A stretch of 64,000 bases of DNA. It comes from G963668655 sp963668655 (GTDB lineage Bacteria; Myxococcota_A; SURF-8). Each line of letters begins with the position of its first letter. The stretch's first letter is position 1. The position numbers were made by a program, and so were the translations under genes. The DNA is taken from the NCBI GenBank assembly GCA_963668655.2, contig CAXXPQ010000001.1, forward strand, positions 930,001 through 994,000, given 5' to 3'. This document shows positions 1-9,389 of this stretch, piece after piece. The notes under the pieces are model-generated. The model was not told where the DNA came from. It worked only from the letters and a program-made list of their open reading frames with translations, and ran no database searches.

Positions 1-28
1 TTTCCAATTTCGCACAAGGAGCATTCCC

Positions 29-2788
29 ATGGTACGGAAAAATCACGGACCGGCCCTTTTCCTGTCGGGGCTGGCGGTGCTTGTCCTTTTTTTGACGGCC
101 TGTTCCGGAAGCGATAGCACCGGAGACGCGGACGGCGATACGGATCCCGACCGCCCGGCGGGCGCCGTCTGCTCGGACGACACCGATTGTCCCATCGGGC
201 AGTTCTGCGATCCGACCACCGGTTTCTGCGCCGGGATCTCTCCCACCGACGGGGACGAAGACCCGGACGGCGACGGCGGAGACGTGGATACGGTGGAGGG
301 AAAACTCATCATCGTTTCGCCCACTACGGTGGATTTCGGCTATGTCCAGTACGGCCAGGAAGAAGTCAAGGACATCAACGTCCGCAACGACGCCGAGGCC
401 ACCGAGGCCGCCCAGATCACGGCCATCCGCTTCGGCCAGGCGGGCGCCATCGATTTTTCCTTCTCCGTCCGTTTCCAGGAACAGGAAATCTTCACCAGCG
501 AGGACAGCTCGGACGACTATGACCCCGTGACCCTTGCGCCCGGCCAGGGCCTCATCATTCAGGTCACCTACGCCCCCAGCGACGCGCTTCTGGACACCGG
601 CTACACCATTCAGATCGTCACCAACGACAACCGGAATCCCATCATCGACGTGAGCCTGGATCCGAAGTACAAGGGTCTGCCGCGCCTGGTGGTGGATCCG
701 GATCCCATTGAATTCGCACAGGATCTCCTTACGGGAACCACGGCGGATATCGACGTGAAGCTGACCAATTCCCCGGAGGACGCCGACAGCAACCAGATCC
801 TGCGCATCGCCAACGTCACCCTGAACAACGGCGCGCTGGTGGACGACGCCTTCGAGATCCAGCTTTCCGACCCCATCGATCCGGATCACCCCAAGTTCCT
901 GCGCCCGGGCGATTACGTGCTGGCGAAGGTCAAGTTCACCCCGGTCACGCCCGGATCCTATGCCAACACGTTGAAAATACAAAACAACGACCCGGCGGTG
1001 GAAGGCGTTTCCTCCGTAGACATCACCGCCGGAAGCGGCTACGGCGAAGAGCCGTATCTGGAAGCGGATCCCACGGTGCTGGATTTCGATTTCATCCAGA
1101 TCGGGCAGACCGTCCAGCGGGTGGTGACCATCACCAATCGCGGAGCCCAGGCGCTGGAAATGACGAGCTTCGAGTTCAGCATGGTGGGAACCGAGGGCTT
1201 CGAGATCCTGGACGATCCCATGCTGACCCAGCCGTTGATCTCCGGGGCCAGCATTCCGCTGACCGTGGCCTATACCGCCGACGAAAACGCCCCGGCCCAC
1301 GTTCAACAGACCCTGAAAATCTTCTCCAACGCCTCCAATGCCGAGCCCGACGGCTCGATTTCCATCAGCATCACTGGCGAGACCGCCAACCCGGAATTCT
1401 TCTGTTCCATTTCGGAATGGGAATTCGACGGCGTCATGGTGGGCGACCGCAGCCCCAAGCAGGTCATGGTGAAAAACACCTACAACGGCTCCCTGACCAT
1501 CTACGCCGTTCAAGTACGCGCTCCGGGGCATCCGGAATTTTCCGTGGAAAACCTGCCCACGGAACTGGCCAACCGCCAGCCCATCGAACTTTCGGGCAAT
1601 CAATCGTTCACCTTCGACATCGTTTACGAACCCTACGACACCACGGACGACACCGCCATCGTGGAGATCATCCACAACGACTTCGACCTGTTCGAAGAGG
1701 GCGATTCCGACCGGACGGAGTATATGATTACGGTTTCCTCCGTGAATACGGCCACCTACGAAACGCCCGAGGTGGTCTTCAAGGTCCACAACGACATCGC
1801 TCCGGTGGAATACGCCTTCGGCAGCGCCTCGCCCTGGCAGGGCGCCGGATTCCGCGCCGGAACGGACTATCTGCTGGACATTTCGGACAGTTACGACCCC
1901 GACGGCGGCGTGATTACCGAATGCGAGTTGGAACTGGTTTCCGGGCCGGGACAATCCGCCTGGGATCTCGACGACACCCACGTCTGCTCCGCCACCTTCG
2001 AACCCGACCGGGCCGGACAATACAGCTTCCGGGCGCGCGTCAAGGACGACGAGAGCGCGGAGGATCAGCCCCAGGGCAACTGGTCCGGCTGGAAAACGGT
2101 GGCCATGACCGTCATGGAGCCGGATTCCATCACCATTCTGCTGGGCGACATGAACGTCTGCATCCCGGGCCTCTACTCCTACGATCTTTACCTGTACGCC
2201 GGCGCTACGGGGACGGAAGACATCTGCGCGCCCACCCTCTGCAACTGGGGCCCTGAACATTCCGGCACCTGCGCCATCAGCGTCGGCGGCCAGTCCGGCT
2301 GGACGCAGATCAACTGGGACTACGACGAATTGTACGGCGATTACAGCAACCTGGCGGACACGGAATACCGCATCAGCGTCTACAAATCCATCCCGCTGTT
2401 CGGCGAACACGTCACCCTGATGCTGCAACGCAACGGATATACCGAACCCTTCTGGGAGGCCGAACTGGACTTCTCGGCCTTTTTCTCCGGAACGGTGGAA
2501 TACACGGTGCAGATCAAACGGGAAAAGGGCATGTGGCGGGAGCCCTACGTCTGGAGTCCGGAGGAATACTTCGACTGCGAGGCGTCGTCTTATACCTTCA
2601 CCGGAAGCGAGGGAGCCTGTTCCTCCAACGGGGACTGCTGCTCCGGCGTGTGCGGCGACCCGGAAGGCGTTTCCTACTGCCTGGCCCATTGCGAGTACAA
2701 CAACGACTGCCCCTCCAACTGCTGTCACCGGCTGATTCCGGGACAAAAGACCTGCGTGCCGACGGAATACTGCGAGCCGGCGCCGTAG
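29..2788 (+). CDS. Surface lipoprotein with tandem choice-of-anchor-D (HYDIN-like) domains
   Basis: This 919-aa protein begins with a lipoprotein signal: a basic start, a hydrophobic run and the lipobox LTAC, with the acceptor Cys at residue 25. An Asp/Gly-rich linker with a small Cys cluster (about residues 48-68) follows. From about residue 95, beta-sandwich modules of the choice-of-anchor-D/ASPM-SPD-2-Hydin type repeat, each opening with a pattern like hydrophobic-x-P-x-x-x-D-F-G. Near residue 620 there is a PKD-like SDSYDPDGG segment, and the last 60 residues are Cys-rich with paired Cys. The ATG at 29 has AAGGAG just upstream. No catalytic motif is visible. It is probably an outer-membrane or cell-surface structural or adhesive protein; the role is unknown. 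The gene at 32451 has the same plan. Confidence 0.85.
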   Translation: MVRKNHGPALFLSGLAVLVLFLTACSGSDSTGDADGDTDPDRPAGAVCSDDTDCPIGQFCDPTTGFCAGISPTDGDEDPDGDGGDVDTVEGKLIIVSPTTVDFGYVQYGQEEVKDINVRNDAEATEAAQITAIRFGQAGAIDFSFSVRFQEQEIFTSEDSSDDYDPVTLAPGQGLIIQVTYAPSDALLDTGYTIQIVTNDNRNPIIDVSLDPKYKGLPRLVVDPDPIEFAQDLLTGTTADIDVKLTNSPEDADSNQILRIANVTLNNGALVDDAFEIQLSDPIDPDHPKFLRPGDYVLAKVKFTPVTPGSYANTLKIQNNDPAVEGVSSVDITAGSGYGEEPYLEADPTVLDFDFIQIGQTVQRVVTITNRGAQALEMTSFEFSMVGTEGFEILDDPMLTQPLISGASIPLTVAYTADENAPAHVQQTLKIFSNASNAEPDGSISISITGETANPEFFCSISEWEFDGVMVGDRSPKQVMVKNTYNGSLTIYAVQVRAPGHPEFSVENLPTELANRQPIELSGNQSFTFDIVYEPYDTTDDTAIVEIIHNDFDLFEEGDSDRTEYMITVSSVNTATYETPEVVFKVHNDIAPVEYAFGSASPWQGAGFRAGTDYLLDISDSYDPDGGVITECELELVSGPGQSAWDLDDTHVCSATFEPDRAGQYSFRARVKDDESAEDQPQGNWSGWKTVAMTVMEPDSITILLGDMNVCIPGLYSYDLYLYAGATGTEDICAPTLCNWGPEHSGTCAISVGGQSGWTQINWDYDELYGDYSNLADTEYRISVYKSIPLFGEHVTLMLQRNGYTEPFWEAELDFSAFFSGTVEYTVQIKREKGMWREPYVWSPEEYFDCEASSYTFTGSEGACSSNGDCCSGVCGDPEGVSYCLAHCEYNNDCPSNCCHRLIPGQKTCVPTEYCEPAP

Positions 2789-2887
2789 GCAAGGCGCGAC
2801 GAAGGGAAAAGGGAACCGGCGCGTAATTATCACAAAAATGCAGTGAATTCATATGGCTGCAAAGACTTTTTTCCGGTTCACATCGGC

Positions 2888-2916
2888 TTGACAGCCCTTT
2901 CGGCATCGGATATATT
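2888..2916 (+). promoter_or_regulatory. Sigma70-type promoter for the hybrid histidine kinase gene
   Basis: A perfect -35 TTGACA (2888-2893) and a -10 TATATT (2911-2916) are separated by exactly 17 bp. The site faces the kinase gene at 3143 and implies a 5' leader of about 220 nt. Confidence 0.65.
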
Positions 2917-3091
2917 TATGTTAGGGGGTGTTGAAAGCATTTCCCGATTGCAGTTGATCGCAAGACCGTTACTTGTTTATGGATCGCCACTCATTCTGAA
3001 ACCAGAAGTTCGATTTCGGCGGGAATATTACCGCCACTTGCGGTACTATAGCCAAGGAAGGCATCCAACAAGGATAGCCGAACGGGTTGAA

Positions 3092-3113
3092 GGGTTTGAT
3101 GGCCATCAAACCC
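3092..3113. repeat. 22-bp perfect palindrome in the kinase leader
   Basis: The two 11-base arms, GGGTTTGATGG and CCATCAAACCC, form a perfect dyad with no spacer about 30 bp before the GTG start of the kinase gene. It could be an operator for a dimeric regulator or an RNA hairpin that hinders translation. The sequence cannot separate these. Confidence 0.55.
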
Positions 3114-3142
3114 CCGAGTCTTTTGAAGTATAGGAAGCGCCC

Positions 3143-4450
3143 GTGGCGGACACGCAGAAAATAAAGAAATTCGCGAAGGATGCTCCGGAGTGCGTCTTTC
3201 GCGTGGACTGGGAGTCCGGATACCGCAGAAATTCCCGTTCCTCCGCCGTGGTGGCCTGGTCGCTGGCCCAAAAGCCCTCGATGAAACCATCGGAACGCAT
3301 CGCCGAAAGGCGAAAACGCCGCGATGCCGAAGAGCATGAAAAGCTTCGCGCCATGGCGGGAGGCATCGCCCATTACCTTAACAATATCCTCACGGGCATC
3401 GGCGGACACACCAGCCTGCTCCAGATGGATCTTCCCGAGGATTCCCACCTGCACGAATCCATCGAGGAATTGCAGCGCACCATCGCCCAGGCTTCGGATT
3501 TCTCTTCCCGGCTCCTGGCGTTTTCGGGGCGCGGGCTGTTCGATTTCCGCAAGTTGGATCTTTCGGATTTCATCCGGCACATGGCGGAGCGGTTCCATTT
3601 CCGCATGGAAAAGCCGATTCACCTGCGCTTCAAGCTGTCGGACGAGCCCGTTTTGATCCAGGGCGGCGAACCCCAGGTTCAAATGATCCTGTCCAATCTC
3701 TTCGCCAACGCCGTCGAGGCGATTTCGGAAAGTGGAACCATCACGTTCAGCACGGGAATCTTCGACGCCCGTCGCGAGTTTCTGGCGGAGATCTATCCCT
3801 ATGACGATCTGGCGGAAGGCCGTTACGCCTATCTGGAAGTTTCCGACGACGGCATGGGAATGGACGAAAAAACGCTTTCCAGGATTTTCGATCCCTTCTT
3901 CTCCACCAAATTCACCGGACGGGGGCTGGGATTGGCGGCGGTTCTGGGCGTGGTGCGAGCGCACAAGGGCTGCGTCACCGCCCGAAGCCGTGTGGGAAAA
4001 GGCAGCGTTTTCACGGTATTCTTCCCCCTGGCGGAAGCGTTGGAAAAAGGCGCGGATCTTTCGGAAAACACCGGGCTTCAACACAAGACCGTTCTCGTGG
4101 TGGACGACGAAAGCACCGTACGCCTGATCGTCAAACGCACCCTGGAACGGGAAGGCTATCGCATCCTGACCGCGGAAAACGGGCTGGAAGGCCTGAAGAT
4201 CTTCAATAAACACCAGGACGAAATCGACGCCGTGCTTCTGGATCTGACCATGCCGGAAATGGACGGCGAGGAAGCTCTGAAACAGATGCATCAGATCCGC
4301 GCGGATATTCCCGTGCTGATTATCAGCGGCTTCAGCGATGACACCATCGCCCGGCAATTCCACGATTTTCCCCGACTGGGATTCATCCAAAAGCCCTTCC
4401 ATCCGGCCGACCTGATCGAGAAACTGTCCGCCGAATTGAGAAACAAGTAG
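3143..4450 (+). CDS. Hybrid sensor histidine kinase with C-terminal receiver domain
   Basis: The 435-aa protein has about 70 N-terminal residues with no transmembrane or sensor domain. Next come a HisKA H-box (AGGIAHYLNN, phospho-accepting His77), an HATPase_c domain with N-box (NAVEAI, about residue 190), the G-box DDGMGMDE, FDPFFSTK and GRGLGLA, and a receiver domain with phospho-acceptor Asp367 and the conserved Lys of QKPF near 417. It is a cytoplasmic phosphorelay kinase of the type common in delta-lineage bacteria. The signal must come from a partner or through the short N-terminus. The start is the GTG at 3143, with a GGAAG upstream. The gene is monocistronic behind the promoter at 2888; the output regulator is not in the window. 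Confidence 0.88.
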   Translation: MADTQKIKKFAKDAPECVFRVDWESGYRRNSRSSAVVAWSLAQKPSMKPSERIAERRKRRDAEEHEKLRAMAGGIAHYLNNILTGIGGHTSLLQMDLPEDSHLHESIEELQRTIAQASDFSSRLLAFSGRGLFDFRKLDLSDFIRHMAERFHFRMEKPIHLRFKLSDEPVLIQGGEPQVQMILSNLFANAVEAISESGTITFSTGIFDARREFLAEIYPYDDLAEGRYAYLEVSDDGMGMDEKTLSRIFDPFFSTKFTGRGLGLAAVLGVVRAHKGCVTARSRVGKGSVFTVFFPLAEALEKGADLSENTGLQHKTVLVVDDESTVRLIVKRTLEREGYRILTAENGLEGLKIFNKHQDEIDAVLLDLTMPEMDGEEALKQMHQIRADIPVLIISGFSDDTIARQFHDFPRLGFIQKPFHPADLIEKLSAELRNK

Positions 4451-4786
4451 AAGCCATCTGAGATTGCGTTCGATCGGATTTCGGATGCTTTCCGGCCGTC
4501 CTCGCCGCCGGACCCTTCTCGTCTCCCTTCGTTCACGTCACGAGGGATCGAAAGGATTCGCCGCCGAAACGGCCGACGCGGCGAGGGATTTCGCCCGTCG
4601 CCGCGCCGCTGGAATAAAAAGCGTGGAGGAAGAATCGACGGCCTCGGCTCCAGTTTGGGAACCGAGAACCGTTGGTACAAAAGAAAATGGAAATCCCTCA
4701 AATCCATCGGCTTATCGGAAATGCCGAAAGCCTTCCCTCGGCAGAAACAATCGGTCCGATGGCGATGCTCCTTTAGCGTTTTCTTT
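4451..4786. other. Convergent intergenic region
   Basis: These 336 bases lie between two converging genes. Apart from the hairpin at 4577-4605 I see no gene or site. Confidence 0.5.
4577..4605. terminator. Strong hairpin between converging genes, possible terminator
   Basis: An 8-bp stem (CGCGGCGA with TCGCCGCG) continues, after a one-base bulge, into GGG/CCC around a six-base loop. It lies between the 3' ends of two converging genes. There is no good T-run on either side, so calling it a terminator is an inference. Confidence 0.3.
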
Positions 4787-5785
4787 CTACAATCCTCCCG
4801 GACCCGCTTGGCGTAAGGGTCTGAGCAAATAGGCAAGATCCAGAGAGAACGCCAGCCCCCCCGATCCGGGGGCCGCGCAGACTTCCGCGCTGCCTTCCGG
4901 CGCATGGATTCGCAACCGGATCTCCCGGTCCGAATCCACGATCCAGGAACCGTTTTTATCCTGGCGCGGAAAAATCAGCCGCACGAAAACGGGAGCGGCC
5001 AGGATGGGAATTTCATGGAAGCGCCAGGAGGCTTCCTCCCAGTTCCCATCGAAATCTCCCCCTAAAATCACCGCTTTTTTCGGATAGTTGGCTTTTCCGG
5101 CGGCGTTTTCCAGATGGACGCCGCGAAGGACGATCTGGCCCAGCAGGCGATTCAGGCAATCCTTCGGCGGAAGAAGATTTTGCAGAGGCGTCCAGCTTTC
5201 GATCAGAGGAAACAGAGCCAGTTCCACCACCAGATCCGAAGAGGCGGCCGTGGCCTCGTTCAATTCGGTTTCCAGGTCCAGGTCGCGAGAAGGGACGATG
5301 TTCAGTTCCCGATAGATTTCCCGCGCCGCCTCGGGCCCGGTCGGCCAGTAGGCCAGGGGCGGCTTCAAGACGGGCGAGGCGATCAGCAGCTTGCGCTTCA
5401 GCGGAAAAGGCGGCTCGCCCCCGCAAAGAACCGGCCCGGCGTAAGTGGCCTGGTCGGTGGAAAGCCCCGATTCGTAGGCGAGCAGCGTTTTCGTATCGGC
5501 CTCCAGCCGCTTGGAAATCTGGAGCCGCTTTTCCCGAAAATAGGAAGAAGCCCAGGAGGCGGTGACGTGCAGACGCACGTCCGCGCCGTTGATCCAGTTC
5601 TTCACCGGCGCATCCCCGTTTTTCACGAAGGGGCTGTCCGTCAGAAAGGCGCGTCGCTCCCCGTCGGTCCAGTCCGTTTCCTCCACCCGGGCCAGGTCCG
5701 TTTTCCAGGAGGGCGCGCAGCCGGTCGCCGTCCCGGAGAACCCCGCCGCCGCCAACAGCAAAATCAGGAACGCGCCGATCTTCAT
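4787..5785 (-). CDS. Putative exported lipoprotein, unknown function
   Basis: The gene encodes 332 aa. The N-terminus is a signal peptide (MKIGAFLILLLAAAGF) that ends at a Cys in a weak lipobox (A-T-G-C, with Ala instead of Leu at -3). The rest is soluble and mostly beta/loop with no family I recognise. The start was fixed at 5785, where ATG overlaps the TGA stop of the upstream gene as ATGA, a sign of translational coupling. The open frame runs much further upstream, but that part is a shadow of the neighbour. It is the last gene of a three-gene minus-strand operon with the LPG-synthase-like membrane protein, so an envelope role is likely. Confidence 0.7.
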   Translation of the reverse strand: MKIGAFLILLLAAAGFSGTATGCAPSWKTDLARVEETDWTDGERRAFLTDSPFVKNGDAPVKNWINGADVRLHVTASWASSYFREKRLQISKRLEADTKTLLAYESGLSTDQATYAGPVLCGGEPPFPLKRKLLIASPVLKPPLAYWPTGPEAAREIYRELNIVPSRDLDLETELNEATAASSDLVVELALFPLIESWTPLQNLLPPKDCLNRLLGQIVLRGVHLENAAGKANYPKKAVILGGDFDGNWEEASWRFHEIPILAAPVFVRLIFPRQDKNGSWIVDSDREIRLRIHAPEGSAEVCAAPGSGGLAFSLDLAYLLRPLRQAGPGGL

Positions 5786-6795
5786 CTCGTTTCTTCTCCG
5801 TCGAGTTTTCCGGGAGGCTCCAGGCCGAAGAGCGCCAGGAAAACCGTTCCCGGTCCCACCGCCACCGCTAGCTGAACGCCGTGCAGCACCACCGCCGCGC
5901 CCAGGGCCGCGCTTCGATCCACGCCCGCCGCCAGAAGCACCAGCATCACGGCGTATTCGAAGACGCCCACGTATCCCGGACCGGCGGGAAGCACCGTGGC
6001 GAAGGAAATCACCGCCAGCATCAGAAGCCCCCATTCGTAACCCAACTGGAAACCGAACGCCCGGAAAAGCAGGACGTAGGCCACACCCTCCACCGCCCAT
6101 TGGCCGAAAGTGAACAGCACCGTCCGCAAGAACGCGCCGGAATCCGCCAGCGACTCCAGGCCGTCCGCGAAGCGCCGCAGGATGTCTTCCAGGCGCGGAC
6201 GCCAGGTGGAGGGAAACGGCGCACAGAACCGGGGAATGCGTTTCTCGAAGCGTTCCGGCCAGAGAAAAAGCGCAAGGAGAAGCAGGCCCGCCAGACCGAA
6301 AAGCGGCAACGCGGCGACCAGCAGCGAGCGGAAGCCGTCCGAGCGCGATCCCGTCATGAAAAGCGCCAAAAGAAGCACCAGCGCCATGGAGAGTCCGTCC
6401 AGCACCCGTTCCACAACCACGACGCCCAGGGACGACGAATAGGGCAGGCCGTGACGTTGGGTCAACAGCCAGGCCCGATACCATTCGCCCGCGCGCACGG
6501 GAATGAGGTCGCTCAGCGCCATGCCGGCCAGGATGTACGGAAACAGCGTCCAGGGCCGCGCGTCCGTGCGGCGCGCCACCAGGGACCACCATCGGAGCGC
6601 CCGGAAGAAATGGGTCAGCAGCAGAATTGGAACGAGGCTCAGCAGCGGAAGCCAGTGCACCCGCTCCAGCACAGAAAGGAAACGTTCCGGATCGAAATCC
6701 CGCAGGGTGAGATATACGAACAGCAGCGTGACGAGCAAGGCCGCCAGGCGGCTCCAGCCCCGCTTCCGGCGTTTCACGTCCGGATCTTTCCGCAC
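5782..6795 (-). CDS. Lysylphosphatidylglycerol synthase TM-region-like (UPF0104/AglD2) membrane protein
   Basis: This 337-aa integral membrane protein has a basic N-terminus and about eight hydrophobic helices. It has the features of the UPF0104 family: FFRALRWW after the second helix, LIPVRAGEWYRAW, VVVERVLDG, and a late LPAGPGYVGVFEY. The family is related to the flippase half of MprF and to proteins that move lipid-linked compounds across the inner membrane; the substrate here is unknown. The gene starts 10 bp after the MYXO-CTERM-like gene and overlaps the next gene by ATGA, so the three are co-transcribed. Confidence 0.85.
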   Translation of the reverse strand: MRKDPDVKRRKRGWSRLAALLVTLLFVYLTLRDFDPERFLSVLERVHWLPLLSLVPILLLTHFFRALRWWSLVARRTDARPWTLFPYILAGMALSDLIPVRAGEWYRAWLLTQRHGLPYSSSLGVVVVERVLDGLSMALVLLLALFMTGSRSDGFRSLLVAALPLFGLAGLLLLALFLWPERFEKRIPRFCAPFPSTWRPRLEDILRRFADGLESLADSGAFLRTVLFTFGQWAVEGVAYVLLFRAFGFQLGYEWGLLMLAVISFATVLPAGPGYVGVFEYAVMLVLLAAGVDRSAALGAAVVLHGVQLAVAVGPGTVFLALFGLEPPGKLDGEETR

Positions 6796-6805
6796 GCCGG
6801 AACGT

Positions 6806-8752
6806 TCAGGATCGCCGCGGACGGCGGCGGAAAAGAAGCATCGCCAGAAGCAGCCAGAGTCCCGCCCCGGCCGCGCCCGTGGAGGCGCAGCCGCCCCCGC
6901 TTCCGCCGCTCGCTCCGGCCCCGGAGGGATCGTCGCCGTCGGGAAGCGTGGTTCCGTCGCCGTCGGCGGGCGATACGTCGTCGCCGTCGCTCGTGTCGCA
7001 GCGTCCGCCGAACAGGCAGTATCGACTCAGCGGGCCGCCCTCGCCCGTGCAGCAGAATTCGTCCTGGAATCCGCCCAGGCAATCCGGATCGCTCTGACAG
7101 GCCTGCGTGCAGAACGGCCGGCCCGCTCCCTCGTCGTAACAGACGCCGCCGTAATTCTTGTCGCAGGGTTCGGCGGCCGAGCAGGCGTCGCCCAGCATGG
7201 GGCCTTCGTAACCCTTCCAGTCTCCTGAATAGTCGGCGCAGGCCGTGTCCTCGAACAGGCACATCATGCGCTCTTCGCCCTCGAAGTTCACCCGGCGGCA
7301 ACAGGCGTCCGGGAACCCCAGGCCGGTGCAGGCGTCCCGGTCGTCGTCGCAGAACAGGGTGCAGAACGGCGTTTCACCGTCGCGCCAGGCGCATACGGGC
7401 GCGCCCTTGGCCGGATCGCAGCGCGGATAGGACGCCGTGGCCGCGTCCTCCGGGACCGGGCAGGGCTCGGCCGGTTCGCCGTGATAGACCGGGCCGGTGT
7501 CCACATCGCCGTCCGTTCCGTCGCCGTCGGGGCCGCCGTCGCCGTCCGGGTCGTCGTCGCCGTCCTCGGGCGGAACGTACGAGCCGTCGTCGTAGCCCAC
7601 CACCATGAGCATCGCGCCCAGGCCGTAACCCTTGTGCTCGTCCAGGAAGAACAGGTCGTTCATGGTGCCGCCGTGGGCAATGGGATTGTTCTGTTCGTCC
7701 ACGGCCATGGATTCGTGCTCGCTCCAGTTTTGTCCCTGGTTTTCGGTGTAGAAAAAGCGCAGGCCGGCGAAGGCGCCGCTGTCCTTCGTGCCGTAGCTGC
7801 CCGTGGCCCAACCCTTGTTTTCATCGAAGAAATGTACGCCGCCGATGTAGAACAGGGGCAGGTCGCCGTAGTCGCTGGGCAGGCTCTGGCGAAGCGGCAG
7901 GTCCACCCAGTCCCGGCCGCCGTTGGTGGTGCGTTTCAGGTAGCCGTGGGTTTCGTCCGAGGCGCAGATAAAGCCCACGTTTTCATTGACGAAGTGAATG
8001 TCGTTGTAGACGATGTGCTCGCCTTCGTGGAGCACGGTCCAGTGCTCGCCGCCGTCCGTCGTTTTCAGAACCGCTCCCTCGTCGTGGACGATGTATTCGC
8101 CGCCCGCGCGGTATTCCGGTTCCTCCTCCGTGGTCTCGGATTTGCCGTAGGCGCACCAGCCCGTGTTTTCGTCGATGAAGAACACGGGGCCGGGATTACC
8201 CTCGTCGGAGGCGAGCGGCAGGTCGTGGAAGGTCCAGGTGTCTCCGGCGTTCGTGGTGCGGATGATGCGGCGGTCGGTGCAGGTGGCCCAGCAGTGTTGC
8301 ACGTCGATGCAGTGAATGTGCGTGCAGGTGGGCCAGCCGTCCACCACCAGGGGTTCGAGGACCGTGCCCTCGTTCTTGACGCGCCAGATGGGACCGGCGG
8401 TGGCGCCCATCATGCCCAATGTCAGCCCCACGGCGTAGCCGGTATTGCGATCGAACATCTGGAAGTCGGTGAACATGAACATCATGCCGCCGTACAGATC
8501 CACGGTGATCCCGTTCCAACTCTTGCCGCCGTCGGTGGAACGTTTCAACACGGGATTTTTGCTACCCTGACCGTTGTTTTCCACACCGAAGGCGATCATC
8601 AGCTTATCGTCGGCCGCGTCGCCGGTAACAAAGGTGTTTCCATCGTTCATGGCCCAGGTCACCAGGTTCCACTCTCCAGCCGGAGCCGCGTGCAGACCGG
8701 AGGAAAGCAGACAGACGAACGCCGAAAAAAGGATTGCAGACATCCGAGGCAT
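6806..8752 (-). CDS. Secreted YCF48/BNR-repeat protein with MYXO-CTERM-like sorting tail
   Basis: The 648-aa protein has a Sec signal peptide (residues 1-22, ending LHAAPA). Residues 25-395 are repeated propeller blades of the YCF48/BNR type, with recurring motifs such as STDGGKSWN, TTDGGEHWTV and TTNGGRDWVDL. An Asp/Gly/Pro spacer and two Cys-rich modules follow. The C-terminus is a Gly/Ser stretch, a GC motif, a hydrophobic helix (GLWLLLAMLLF) and an Arg cluster (RRRPRRS), which matches the MYXO-CTERM sorting signal that leads to surface anchoring. The start ATG has AAGGAG eight bases upstream. It is probably a surface-displayed protein; the ligand is unknown. Confidence 0.85.
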   Translation of the reverse strand: MPRMSAILFSAFVCLLSSGLHAAPAGEWNLVTWAMNDGNTFVTGDAADDKLMIAFGVENNGQGSKNPVLKRSTDGGKSWNGITVDLYGGMMFMFTDFQMFDRNTGYAVGLTLGMMGATAGPIWRVKNEGTVLEPLVVDGWPTCTHIHCIDVQHCWATCTDRRIIRTTNAGDTWTFHDLPLASDEGNPGPVFFIDENTGWCAYGKSETTEEEPEYRAGGEYIVHDEGAVLKTTDGGEHWTVLHEGEHIVYNDIHFVNENVGFICASDETHGYLKRTTNGGRDWVDLPLRQSLPSDYGDLPLFYIGGVHFFDENKGWATGSYGTKDSGAFAGLRFFYTENQGQNWSEHESMAVDEQNNPIAHGGTMNDLFFLDEHKGYGLGAMLMVVGYDDGSYVPPEDGDDDPDGDGGPDGDGTDGDVDTGPVYHGEPAEPCPVPEDAATASYPRCDPAKGAPVCAWRDGETPFCTLFCDDDRDACTGLGFPDACCRRVNFEGEERMMCLFEDTACADYSGDWKGYEGPMLGDACSAAEPCDKNYGGVCYDEGAGRPFCTQACQSDPDCLGGFQDEFCCTGEGGPLSRYCLFGGRCDTSDGDDVSPADGDGTTLPDGDDPSGAGASGGSGGGCASTGAAGAGLWLLLAMLLFRRRPRRS

Positions 8753-9083
8753 CGGGGAATCTCCTTGTGGTTGCGAGTATGGCGATATCCTATCTTAAAG
8801 ACCCACCAAGTCTACCCCCGCCCGCCGGGCTTTGTCAAACCGGAGTCGATCGCCGGGAAACATTTGGTTCCAATCCCAATACCGGGGAGCCATCGAGAAA
8901 TCCTTTTCGGCCAAGGCCCACCATCGAGGAAGGGGTTCCCTTCTCCCGCCTTCGCTTTCACCTCGCGTCACAACCGGCTTGTACCGGGGCACGGACGGCC
9001 GTCAAGGCCAAGCATGCTCCGCTCGTTTCGCTCGCTCCGGCCTTGACCGCCGCCCTCTAATGCCCCGGATTTCCAAGCCTTAT

Positions 9084-9163
9084 GACGCGAGGCGGCTCCG
9101 TCGGGGAAGGGAACGAGCAGACGCCCCGTTTCTTTCAACAAGTGAAGAATCTCCCCGGAAATG
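9084..9163 (-). repeat. Dispersed intergenic repeat, copy A
   Basis: Read on the minus strand, this 80-base segment matches 61551-61629 at roughly four positions in five, with about one indel. The longest shared block is GGAGCCGCCTCGCGTC, and TTTCCGGGGAGA is also shared. Neither copy is coding. Confidence 0.55.
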
Positions 9164-9254
9164 GGAGTTGAACCTTTTTTTCAGGGGAGTGATTTTTTTT
9201 GAATAGATTTCCGCCGTGTTCCGTCTTACCGGATAGCCAACCATAAATAGGATT

Positions 9255-9389
9255 CGGCCTTCTCCGTGGCAGTGGGATTGGGTAACGTAAGAATTGACGC
9301 ACATCCTTGAAGGGAATCTTTGGGAAACCGCTAGGGACGGCTTCCCAGGTGGGAACGTCAGAGGATTCGGGAGTCCACGGAGAAGGCCG
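9255..9389. repeat. Inverted repeat with nested hairpin, possible structured RNA or decayed element
   Basis: A 15-base arm (CGGCCTTCTCCGTGG, 9255-9269) is repeated perfectly in inverse at 9375-9389. In the 105-base interior, GGGAAACCG and CGGCTTCCC form a second stem with one mismatch. The whole could fold into a two-level hairpin RNA of about 135 nt. The same arrangement could be the ends of a very small inserted element. Confidence 0.45.

Larger units (their letters stand above)
2789..3142. other. Intergenic region, leader of the histidine kinase gene
   Basis: These 354 bases hold a promoter (2888-2916) and a leader of roughly 220 nt with a 22-bp palindrome. A 96-codon open frame at 2843-3133 spans the promoter, has no ribosome site and resembles nothing I know, so I do not call it a gene. 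Confidence 0.6.

Noticed and set aside
2843..3133. 96-codon frame before the histidine kinase
   Set aside because: It contains the -35/-10 promoter, lacks a ribosome site, and encodes nothing recognisable.
5881..7608. 575-codon plus-strand frame over the LPG-synthase-like and MYXO-CTERM-like genes
   Set aside because: Gln/His/Arg-rich shadow opposite to two coherent proteins with domains.
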